From Tubulanus polymorphus (taxonomy: Eukaryota; Nemertea; Palaeonemertea; Tubulaniformes; Tubulanidae), in the NCBI RefSeq assembly GCF_964204645.1, contig NC_134029.1, forward strand, positions 11,954,850 through 12,018,849: DNA of 64,000 nucleotides. The letters run 5' to 3'. The notes below the pieces were generated by a model. It saw only the letters and a program-made list of their open reading frames with translations. It had not been told where the DNA came from and did not search any database. Shown here piece by piece: positions 52,801 through 64,000 of this stretch; the stretch's first letter is position 1; every line of letters starts with the position of its first letter. A program made the position numbers and the translations under genes.

Positions 52801-55800
52801 GATATTTTGGTTTTATCGCCCGCGACAATTCATTATTTTGGTTTTATCGCCCGCGACAATTTTTTTTTCTTTTTGTCGCGGTTTTGTCGCCTGCGACACT
52901 TCAATATTGTGGTTTTATCGCCTGCGACAATTTATTATTTTGGTTTTATCGCCCACGTCAATTCATTAGTTTGGTTTTGTCGCCCGCGACAATTCAATAT
53001 TTTGGTTTTATCGCCCGCGACAATTCATTATTTTGGTTTTATCGCCCGCGACAATTCATTATTTTGGTTTTGTCGCACGCGACAATTCAAGATTTTGGTT
53101 TTATCGCCCGCGACAATTCATTTTTTGGATTTGTCGCCCACGACAATTCAATATTTTGGTTTTATCGCCCGCGACAATGCATTATTTTGGTTTTATCGCC
53201 TGCGACAATTCATTATTTTGGTTTTATCGCCCGCGACAATTCATTAGTTTGGTTTTGTCGCCCGCGACAATTCATTTTTTTGGTTTTATCGTCTGCGACA
53301 ATTCAAGATTTTGGTTTTATCGCCCGCGACAATTCATTTTTTGGATTTGTCGCCCACGACAATTCAATATTTTGGTTTTATCGCCCGCGACAATTCATTA
53401 TTTTGGTTTTATCCCCCGGACAATTTTTTTTTTTTTTTGTCACGGTTTTATCGCCCGCGACAATTCATTATTTTGGTTTTATCGCCCGCGACAATTCATT
53501 ATTTTGGTTTTGTCGCACGCGACAATTCAAGATTTTGGTTTTATCGCCCGCGACAATTCATTTTTTGGATTTGTCGCCCACGACAATTCAATATTTTGGT
53601 TTTATCGCCCGCGACAATGCATTATTTTGGTTTTATCGCCTGCGACAATTCATTATTTTGGTTTTATCGCCCGCGACAATTCATTAGTTTGGTTTTGTCG
53701 CCCGCGACAATTCATTTTTTTGGTTTTATCGTCTGCGACAATTCATTATTTTGGTTTTATCGCCCGCGACAATTCATTAGTTTGGTTTTGTCGCCCGCGA
53801 CAATTCATTTTTTTGGTTTTATCGTCTGCGACAATTCAAGATTTTGGTTTTATCGCCCGCGACAATTCATTTTTTGGATTTGTCGCCCACGACAATTCAA
53901 GATTTTGGTTTTATCGCCCGCGACAATTCATTTTTTGGATTTGTCGCCCACGACAATTCAATATTTTGGTTTTATCGCCCGCGACAATTCATTATTTTGG
54001 TTTTATCGCCCGCGACAATTTTTTTTTTTTTTGTCACGGTTTTATCGCCTGCGACACTTCAATATTTTGGTTTTATCGCCCGCGACAATTCATTATTTTG
54101 GTTTTATCGCCCGCGACAATTCATTATTTTGGTTTTGTCGCACGCGACAATTCAAGATTTTGGTTTTATCGCCCGCGACAATTCATTTTTTGGATTTGTC
54201 GCCCACGACAATTCAATATTTTGGTTTTGTCGCCCGCGACAATGCATTATTTTGGTTTTATCGCCTGCGACAATTCATTATTTTGGTTTTATCGCCCGCG
54301 ACAATTCATTAGTTTGGTTTTGTCGCCCGCGACAATTGAATATTTTGTTTTTGTCGCCCGCGACAATTCATGATTTTGGTTTTATCGCCCGCGACAATTC
54401 ATTAATTTGGTTTTGTCGCCTGCGACACTTCAATATTTTGGTTTTATCGCCTGCGACAATTCATTATTTTGGTTTTATCGCCCACGACAATTCATTAGTT
54501 TGGTTTTATCACCGCGACAAAACAATATTTTGGTTTTGTCGCCTGCGACAATTCATTATTTTGGTTTTATCGCCCGCGACAATTCATTAGTTTGGTTTTG
54601 TCGCCCGCGACAATTGAATATTTTGTTTTTGTCGCCCGCGACAATTCATGATTTTGGTTTTATCGCCCGCGACAATTCATTTTTTTGGTTTTATCGTCTG
54701 CGACAATTTATTATTTTGGTTTTATCGCCCGCGACAATTCATTTTTTTGGTTTTATCGTCTGCGACAATTCATTATTTTGGTTTTATCGCCCGCGACAAT
54801 TCATTAATTTGGTTTTGTCACCCGCGACAAAACAATATTTTGGTTTTATCGCCCGCGACAATTTTTTTTTCTTTTTGTCGCGGTTTTGTCGCCTGCGACA
54901 CTTCAATATTTTGGTTTTATCGCCTGCGACAATTCATTATTTTGGTTTTATCGCCCACGACAATTCATTAGTTTGGTTTTGTCGCCCGCGACAATTGAAT
55001 ATTTTGTTTTTGTCGCCCCGACAATTCATGATTTTGGATTTGACGCCCCCGACAATTCATTATTTTGGTTTTATCGCCCGCGACAATTCATTATTTTGGT
55101 TTTATCGCCCGCGACAATTCATTAATTTGGTTTTGTCACCCGCGACAAAACAATATTTTGGTTTTGTCGCCCACGACAATTCAATATTTTGGTTTTATCG
55201 CCCGCGACAATTCATTATTTTGGTTTTATCGCCCGCGACAATTTTTCTTTCTTTTTGTCATGGTTTTATTGCCTGCGACACTTCAATATTTTGGTTTTAT
55301 CGCCTGCGACAATTCATTATTTTGGTTTTATCGCCCGTGACAATTCATTAGTTTGGTTTTGTCGCCCGCGACAATTGAATATTTTGTTTTTGTCGCCCGC
55401 GACAATTCATGATTTTGGTTTTATCGCCCGCGACAATTCATTTTTTTGGTTTTATCGTCTGCGACAATTTATTATTTTGGTTTTATCGCCCGCGACAATT
55501 CATTATTTTGGTTTTATCGCCCGCGACAATTTTTTTTTTTTTTTGTCACGGTTTTATCGCCTGCGACACTTCAATATTTTGGTTTTATCGCCCGCGACAA
55601 TTCATTATTTTGGTTTTATCGCCCGCGACAATTCATTAGTTTGGTTTTGTCGCCCGCGACAATTGAATATTTTGTTTTTGTCGCCCGCGACAATTCATGA
55701 TTTTGGTTTTATCGCCCGCGACAATTCATTAATTTGGTTTTGTCGCCTGCGACACTTCAATATTTTGGTTTTATCGCCTGCGACAATTCATTATTTTGGT

Positions 55801-58800
55801 TTTATCGCCCACGACAATTCATTAGTTTGGTTTTATCACCGCGACAAAACAATATTTTGGTTTTGTCGCCTGCGACAATTCATTATTTTGGTTTTATCGC
55901 CCGCGACAATTCATTAGTTTGGTTTTGTCGCCCGCGACAATTGAATATTTTGTTTTTGTCGCCCGCGACAATTCATGATTTTGGTTTTATCGCCCGCGAC
56001 AATTCATTTTTTTGGTTTTATCGTCTGCGACAATTTATTATTTTGGTTTTATCGCCCGCGACAATTCATTTTTTTGGTTTTATCGTCTGCGACAATTCAT
56101 TATTTTGGTTTTATCGCCCGCGACAATTCATTAATTTGGTTTTGTCACCCGCGACAAAACAATATTTTGGTTTTATCGCCCGCGACAATTTTTTTTTCTT
56201 TTTGTCGCGGTTTTGTCGCCTGCGACACTTCAATATTTTGGTTTTATCGCCTGCGACAATTCATTATTTTGGTTTTATCGCCCACGACAATTCATTAGTT
56301 TGGTTTTGTCGCCCGCGACAATTGAATATTTTGTTTTTGTCGCCCCGACAATTCATGATTTTGGATTTGACGCCCCCGACAATTCATTATTTTGGTTTTA
56401 TCGCCCGCGACAATTCATTATTTTGGTTTTATCGCCCGCGACAATTCATTAATTTGGTTTTGTCACCCGCGACAAAACAATATTTTGGTTTTGTCGCCCA
56501 CGACAATTCAATATTTTGGTTTTATCGCCCGCGACAATTCATTATTTTGGTTTTATCGCCCGCGACAATTCATTAATTTGGTTTTATCACCGCGACAAAA
56601 CAATATTTTGGTTTTGTCGCCCACGACAATTCGATATTTTGGTTTTATCGCCCGCGACAATTCATTATTTTGGTTTTATCGCCCGCGACAATTCATTATT
56701 TTGGTTTTGTCGCACGCGACAATTCAAGATTTTGGTCTTATCGCCCGCGACAATTCATTTTTTGGATTTGTCGCCCACGACAATTCAATATTTTGGTTTT
56801 ATCGCCCGCGACAATTCATTATTTTGGTTTTATCGCCCGCGACAATTTTTCTTTCTTTTTGTCACGGTTTTATCGCCTGCGACACTTCAATATTTTGGTT
56901 TTATCGCCTGCGACAATTCATTATTTTGGTTTTATCGCCCGTGACAATTCATTAGTTTGGTTTTGTCGCCCGCGACAATTGAATATTTTGTTTTTGTCGC
57001 CCGCGACAATTCATGATTTTGGTTTTATCGCCCGCGACAATTCATTTTTTTGGTTTTATCGTCTGCGACAATTTATTATTTTGGTTTTATCGCCCGCGAC
57101 AATTCATTTTTTTGGTTTTATCGTCTGCGACAATTCATTATTTTGGTTTTATCGCCCGCGACAATTCATTAATTTGGTTTTGTCACCCGCGACAAAACAA
57201 TATTTTGGTTTTGTCGCCTGCGACAATTCAATATTTTGGTTTTATCGCCCGCGACAATTCATTATTTTGGTTTTATCGCCCGCGACAATTCATTATTCTG
57301 GTTTTATCACCCGCGACAAAACAATATTTTGGTTTTGTCGCCCTCGACAATTCAATATTTTGGTTTTATCGCCCGCGACAATTGATTATTTTGGTTTTGT
57401 CGCACGCGACAATAGCGACAATTCAAGATTTGGTTTTATCGCCCGCGACAATTCATTTTTTGGATTTGTCGCCCACGACAATTCAATATTTTGGTTTTAT
57501 CGCCCGCGACAATTCATTATTTTGGTTTTATCGCCCGCGACAATTTTTTTTTCTTTTTGTCGCGGTTTTGTCGCCTGCGACACTTCAATATTGTGGTTTT
57601 ATCGCCTGCGACAATTTATCATTTTGGTTTTATCGCCCACGTCAATTCATTATTTTGGTTTTATCGCCCGCGACAATTTTTTTTTCTTTTTGTCACGGTT
57701 TTATCGCCTGCGACACTTCAATATTTTGGTTTTATCGCCTGCGACAATTCATTATTTTGGTTTTATCGCCCGCGACAATTCATTAGTTTGGTTTTGTCGC
57801 CCGCGACAATTGAATATTTTGTTTTTGTCGCCCGCGACAATTCATGATTTTGGTTTTATCGCCCGCGACAATTCATTTTTTTGGTTTTATCGTCTGCGAC
57901 AATTTATTATTTTGGTTTTATCGCCCGCGACAATTCATTTTTTTGGTTTTATCGTCTGCGACAATTCATTATTTTGGTTTTATCGCCCGCGACAATTCAT
58001 TAATTTGGTTTTGTCACCCGCGACAAAACAATATTTTGGTTTTGTCGCCTGCGACAATTCAATATTTTGGTTTTATCGCCCGCGACAATTCATTATTTTG
58101 GTTTTATCGCCCGCGACAATTCATTATTCTGGTTTTATCACCCGCGACAAAACAATATTTTGGTTTTGTCGCCCTCGACAATTCAATATTTTGGTTTTAT
58201 CGCCCGCGACAATTGATTATTTTGGTTTTGTCGCACGCGACAATAGCGACAATTCAAGATTTTGGTTTTATCGCCCGCGACAATTCATTTTTTGGATTTG
58301 TCGCCCACGACAATTCAATATTTTGGTTTTATCGCCCGCGACAATTCATTATTTTGGTTTTATCGCCCGCGACAATTTTTTTTTCTTTTTGTCGCGGTTT
58401 TGTCGCCTGCGACACTTCAATATTGTGGTTTTATCGCCTGCGACAATTTATCATTTTGGTTTTATCGCCCACGTCAATTCATTAGTTTGGTTTTGTCGCC
58501 CGCGACAATTGAATATTTTGTTTTTGTCGCCCCGGCAATTCATGATTTTGGATTTGTCGCCCGCGACAATTCAATATTTTGGTTTTATCGCCAGCGACAA
58601 TTCATTATTTTGGTTTTATCGCCCGCGACAATTCATTATTTTGGTTTTATCGCCCGCGACAATTCATTAATTTGGTTTTGTCACCCGCGACAAAACAATA
58701 TTTTGGTTTTGTCGCCCACGACAATTCAATATTTTGGTTTTATCGCCCGCGACAATTCATTATTTTGGTTTTATCGCCCGCGACAATTCATTAATTTGGT

Positions 58801-61800
58801 TTTATCACCGCGACAAAACAATATTTTGGTTTTGTCGCCTGCGACAATTCATTATTTTGGTTTTATCGCCCGCGACAATTCATTAGTTTGGTTTTGTCGC
58901 CCGCGACAATTGAATATTTTGTTTTTGTCGCCCGCGACAATTCATGATTTAGGTTTTATCGCCCGCGACAATTCATTTTTTTGGTTTTATCGCCCGCGAC
59001 AATTCATTTTTTTGGTTTTATCGTCTGCGACAATTCATTATTTTGGTTTTATCGCCCGCGACAATTCATTAGTTTGGTTTTGTCGCCCGCGACAAAACAA
59101 TATTTTGGTTTTGTCGCCTGCGACAATTCATTAGTTTGGTTTTGTCGCCCGCGACAATTGAATATTTTGTTTTTATCGCCTGCGACAATTCATTATTTTG
59201 GTTTTATCGCCCACGACAATTCATTAGTTTAGTTTTGTCGCCCGCGACAATTGAATATTTTGTTTTTGTCGCCCCGACAATTCATGATTTTGGATTTGAC
59301 GCCCCCGACAATTCATTATTTTGGTTTTATCGCCCGCGACAATTCATTATTTTGGTTTTATCGCCCGCGACAATTCATTAATTTGGTTTTGTCACCCGCG
59401 ACAAAACAATATTTTGGTTTTGTCGCCCACGACAATTCAATATTTTGGTTTTATAGCCCGCGACAATTCATTTTTTTGGTTTTATCGTCTGTGACAATTT
59501 ATTATTTTGGTTTTATCGCCCGCGACAATTCATTTTTTTGGTTTTATCGTCCGCGACAATTCATTATTTTGGTTTTATCGCCCGCGACAATTCATTAAAT
59601 TGGTTTTGTCACCCGCGACAAAACAATATTTTGGTTTTGTCGCCTGCGACAATTCAATATTTTGGTTTTATCGCCCGCGACAATTCATTATTTTGGTTTT
59701 ATCGCCCGCGACAATTCATTATTCTGGTTTTATCACCCGCGACAAAACAATATTTTGGTTTTGTCGCCCTCGACAATTCAATATTTTGGTTTTATCGCCC
59801 GCGACAATTCATTATTTTGGTTTTGTCGCACGCGACAATAGCGACAATTCAAGATTTTGGTTTTATCGCCCGCGACAATTCATTTTTTGGATTTGTCGCC
59901 CACGACAATTCAATATTTTGGTTTTATCGCCCGCGACAATTCATTATTTTGGTTTTATCGCCCGCGACAATTTTTTTTTCTTTTTGTCGCGGTTTTGTCG
60001 CCTGCGACACTTCAATATTGTGGTTTTATCGCCTGCGACAATTTATTATTTTGGTTTTATCGCCCACGTCAATTCATTAGTTTGGTTTTGTCGCCCGCGA
60101 CAATTGAATATTTTGTTTTTGTCGCCCCGACAATTCATGATTTTGGATTTGTCGCCCGCGACAATTCAATATTTTGGTTTTATCGCCAGCGACAATTCAT
60201 TATTTTGGTTTTATCGCCCGCGACAATTCATTATTTTGGTTTTATCGCCCGCAACAATTCATTAATTTGGTTTTGTCACCCGCGACAAAACAATATTTTG
60301 GTTTTGTCGCCCACGACAATTCAATATTTTGGTTTTATCGCCCGCGACAATTCATTATTTTGGTTTTATCGCCCGCGACAATTCATTAATTTGGTTTTAT
60401 CACCGCGACAAAACAATATTTTGGTTTTGTCGCCTGCGACAATTCATTATTTTGGTTTTATCGCCCGCGACAATTCATTAGTTTGGTTTTGTCGCCCGCG
60501 ACAATTGAATATTTTGTTTTTGTCGCCCGCGACAATTCATGATTTTGGTTTTATCGCCCGCGACAATTCATTAATTTGGTTTTGTCGCCTGCGACACTTC
60601 AATATTTTGGTTTTATCGCCTGCGACAATTCATTATTTTGGTTTTATCGCCCGCGACAATTCATTAGTTTGGTTTTGTCGCCCGCGACAATTGAATATTT
60701 TGTTTTTGTCGCCCGCGACAATTCATGATTTTGGTTTTATCGCCCGCGACAATTCATTTTTTTGGTTTTATCGTCTGCGACAATTTATTATTTTGGTTTT
60801 ATCGCCCGCGACAATTCATTTTTTTGGTTTTATCGTCTGCGACAATTCATTATTTTGGTTTTATCGCCCGCGACAATTCATTAATTTGGTTTTGTCACCC
60901 GCGACAAAACAATATTTTGGTTTTATCGCCCGCGACAATTTTTTTTTCTTTTTGTCGCGGTTTTGTCGCCTGCGACACTTCAATATTTTGGTTTTATCGC
61001 CTGCGACAATTCATTATTTTGGTTTTATCGCCCACGACAATTCATTAGTTTGGTTTTGTCGCCCGCGACAATTGAATATTTTGTTTTTGTCGCCCCGACA
61101 ATTCATGATTTTGGATTTGACGCCCCCGACAATTCATTATTTTGGTTTTATCGCCCGCGACAATTCATTATTTTGGTTTTATCGCCCGCGACAATTCATT
61201 AATTTGGTTTTGTCACCCGGGACAAAACAATATTTTGGTTTTGTCGCCCACGACAATTCAATATTTTGGTTTTATTGCCCGCGACAATTCATTATTTTGG
61301 TTTTATCGCCCGCGACAATTCATTAATTTGGTTTTATCACCGCGACAAAACAATATTTTGGTTTTGTCGCCCACGACAATTCGATATTTTGGTTTTATCG
61401 CCCGCGACAATTCATTATTTTGGTTTTATCGCCCGCGACAATTCATTATTTTGGTTTTGTCGCACGCGACAATTTTTTTTTCTTTTTGTCACGGTTTTAT
61501 CGCCTGCGACACTTCAATATTTTGGTTTTATCGCCTGCGACAATTCATTATTTTGGTTTTATCGCCCGCGACAATTCATTAGTTTGGTTTTGTCGCCCGC
61601 GACAATTGAATATTTTGTTTTTGTCGCCCGCGACAATTCATGATTTTGGTTTTATCGCCCGCGACAATTCATTTTTTTGGTTTTATCGTCTGCGACAATT
61701 TATTATTTTGGTTTTATCGCCCGCGACAATTCATTTTTTTGGTTTTATCGTCTGCGACAATTCATTATTTTGGTTTTATCGCCCGCGACAATTCATTAAT

Positions 61801-64000
61801 TTGGTTTTGTCACCCGCGACAAAACAATATTTTGGTTTTGTCGCCTGCGACAATTCAATATTTTGGTTTTATCGCCCGCGACAATTCATTATTTTGGTTT
61901 TATCGCCCGCGACAATTCATTATTCTGGTTTTATCACCCGCGACAAAACAATATTTTGGTTTTGTCGCCCTCGACAATTCAATATTTTGGTTTTATCGCC
62001 CGCGAAAATTGATTATTTTGGTTTTGTCGCACGCGACAATAGCGACAATTCAAGATTTTGGTTTTATCGCCCGCGACAATTCATTTTTTGGATTTGTCGC
62101 CCACGACAATTCAATATTTTGGTTTTATCGCCCGCGACAATTCATTATTTTGGTTTTATCGCCCGCGACAATTTTTTTTTCTTTTTGTCGCGGTTTTGTC
62201 GCCTGCGACACTTCAATATTGTGGTTTTATCGCCTGCGACAATTTATCATTTTGGTTTTATCGCCCACGTCAATTCATTAGTTTGGTTTTGTCGCCCGCG
62301 ACAATTGAATATTTTGTTTTTGTCGCCCCGACAATTCATGATTTTGGATTTGTCGCCCGCGACAATTCAATATTTTGGTTTTATCGCCAGCGACAATTCA
62401 TTATTTTGGTTTTATCGCCCGCGACAATTCATTATTTTGGTTTTATCGCCCGCGACAATTCATTAATTTGGTTTTGTCACCCGCGACAAAACAATATTTT
62501 GGTTTTGTCGCCCACGACAATTCAATATTTTGGTTTTATCGCCCGCGACAATTCATTATTTTGGTTTTATCGCCCGCGACAATTCATTAATTTGGTTTTA
62601 TCACCGCGACAAAACAATATTTTGGTTTTGTCGCCTGCGACAATTCATTATTTTGGTTTTATCGCCCGTGACAATTCATTAGTTTGGTTTTGTCGCCCGC
62701 GACAATTGAATATTTTGTTTTTGTCACCCGCGACAATTCATGATTTAGGTTTTATCGCCCGCGACAATTCATTTTTTTGGTTTTATCGCCCGCGACAATT
62801 CATTTTTTTGGTTTTATCGCCCGCGACAATTCATTTTTTTGGTTTTATCGCCCGCGACAATTCATTTTTTTCGTTTTGTCGCCTGCGACAATTCATTAGT
62901 TTGGTTTTGTCGCCCGCGACAATTGAATATTTTGTTTTTATCGCCTGCGACAATTCATTAGTTTGGTTTTGTCGCCCGCGACAATTGAATATTTTGTTTT
63001 TGTCGCCCGCGACAATTCATGATTTTGGTTTTATAGCCCGCGACAATTCATTTTTTTGGTTTTATCGTCTGTGACAATTTATTATTTTGGTTTTATCGCC
63101 CGCGACAATTCATTTTTTTGGTTTTATCGTCCGCGACAATTCATTATTTTGGTTTTATCGCCCGCGACAATTCATTAATTTGGTTTTGTCACCCGCGACA
63201 AAACAATAGTTTGGTTTTGTCGCCTGCGACAATTCAATATTTTGGTTTTATCGCCCGCGACAATTCATTATTTTGGTTTTATCGCCCGCGACAATTCATT
63301 ATTCTGGTTTTATCACCCGCGACAAAACAATATTTTGGTTTCGTCGCCCTCGACAATTCAATATTTTGGTTTTATCGCCCGCGACAATTCATTATTTTGG
63401 TTTTGTCGCACGCGACAATAGCGACAATTCAAGATTTTGGTTTTATCGCCCGCGACAATTCATTTTTTGGATTTGTCGCCCACGACAATTCGATATTTTG
63501 GTTTTATCGCCCGCGACAATTCATTATTTTGGTTTTATCGCCCGCGACAATTTTTTTTTCTTTTTGTCGCGGTTTTGTCGCCTGCGACACTTCAATATTG
63601 TGGTTTTATCGCCTGCGACAATTTATTATTTTGGTTTTATCGCCCACGTCAATTCATTAGTTTGGTTTTGTCGCCCGCGACAATTGAATATTTTGTTTTT
63701 GTCGCCGCGACAATTCATGATTTTGGATTTGTCGCCCGCGACAATTCAATATTTTGGTTTTATCGCCAGCGACAATTCATTATTTTGGTTTTATCGCCCG
63801 CGACAATTCATTATTTTGGTTTTATCGCCCGCGACAATTCATTAATTTGGTTTTGTCACCCGCGACAAAACAATATTTTGGTTTTGTCGCCCACGACAAT
63901 TCAATATTTTGGTTTTATCGCCCGCGACAATTCATTATTTTGGTTTTATCGCCCGCGACAATTCATTAATTTGGTTTTATCACCGCGACAAAACAATATT
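49833..64000. repeat. Right satellite domain with irregular large duplications
   Basis: Same 31-bp family but different higher-order order. Segment 51,335-51,900 recurs at 56,392 (offset 5,057). Segment 54,407-55,190 recurs at 55,734 (offset 1,327), and part again at 60,725 (offset 4,750). Segment 57,844-59,000 recurs at 61,640 (offset 3,796), and 59,538-60,390 at 63,118 (offset 3,580). The CCCACGGC marker of the left domain was not noticed here. Confidence 0.7.

Larger units (their letters stand above)
32915..64000. repeat. Satellite array, 31-bp monomer, more than 31 kb, continues past the window
   Basis: The basic unit is 31 bases: TTTTGGTTTTATCGCC, then CGCGACAATTCATTA, repeated without break to the last base, about a thousand units by length. 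Variants differ mainly in the linker after GACAA (TTCATTA, TTCAATA, TTGAATA, TTCATGA, TTCAAGA, TTTATTA, AACAATA, TGCATTA) and in the core (CCCGCG, CCCACG, CCTGCG, CTCG, ACGCG, TCTGCG). A 30-base form has TTCATTTTTTGGATTTG. The plus-strand unit is nearly free of stops in all frames, and 31 is not divisible by three, so every frame reads a 31-residue repeat; the minus strand carries TAA and TGA in each unit. The long plus frames (up to 666 codons) are therefore artefacts. Confidence 0.95.

Noticed and set aside
33263-63969. Dozens of plus-strand open frames of 60-666 codons in the satellite
   Set aside because: They are translations of a 31-bp unit without plus-strand stops, present in all three frames with the same 31-residue period; no start context, no codon preference, no domain.
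32915-64000. CRISPR-like array (repeat about 31 bp)
   Set aside because: Units abut directly without unique spacers, variation is within the repeat, and the surroundings are eukaryotic with no cas-like genes.

Overview
The window is animal nuclear DNA, most likely from a marine invertebrate. The signs are AT-rich sequence with no prokaryotic gene density, GT/AG splice signals, short inverted-repeat transposons, LTR and DIRS-type retroelements, a Polinton-like virus-derived element and a very large satellite array. A mollusc or other lophotrochozoan is my best guess from the repeat style; no species can be named from the sequence alone. No rRNA, tRNA or CRISPR was found.

Layout. (1) 1-15,080: host intergenic or intronic DNA. 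It holds two candidate terminal protein exons (1-183 and 11,010-11,180), a six-copy 42-bp minisatellite (2,874-3,125), dispersed repeats, pogo-like and other MITEs, and a candidate LTR (12,048-12,541). (2) 15,081-21,465: a broken DIRS-superfamily retroelement on the minus strand (gag, then RT/RNase H, then tyrosine recombinase, then split direct repeats). It is interrupted by a 1,028-bp Mutator-like element with 9-bp target duplications, and that element carries a copy of a MITE family seen twice elsewhere in the window. (3) 21,466-23,474: a truncated Ty3/Gypsy element (178-bp 5' LTR, primer binding site, gag, protease, start of RT), ended by a 191-bp foldback element. (4) 23,475-26,580: an AT-rich stretch with an HNH-endonuclease-like gene, GC-rich hairpins, and two copies of one leader with a conserved splice donor.

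(5) 26,581-31,460: remnant of a Polinton/Maverick-like (adintovirus-like) element. A rightward arm (unknown ORF, small ORF, membrane protein, chromodomain integrase, packaging ATPase) converges with a leftward arm (C-terminal part of a double-jelly-roll-type major capsid protein and two unknown ORFs). Several neighbouring genes overlap by 4 or 8 bases at start/stop codons. Integrase and capsid reading frames are broken, the ATPase frame is intact, and polymerase and protease are absent. (6) 31,461-32,915: short tandem and inverted repeats. (7) 32,915-64,000 and beyond: at least 31 kb of a 31-bp satellite whose core is TCGCCCGCGACAA, built into higher-order repeats of roughly 3.1-4.0 kb in the left half and more irregular duplications in the right half. 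The many long plus-strand reading frames here follow from a stop-poor 31-bp unit and are not genes.

The most notable items are the satellite with its dyad core and multi-level higher-order structure, the compact overlapping gene chains of the Polinton-like element, the duplicated leader next to the HNH gene, and the nested transposons that give an order of insertion events.
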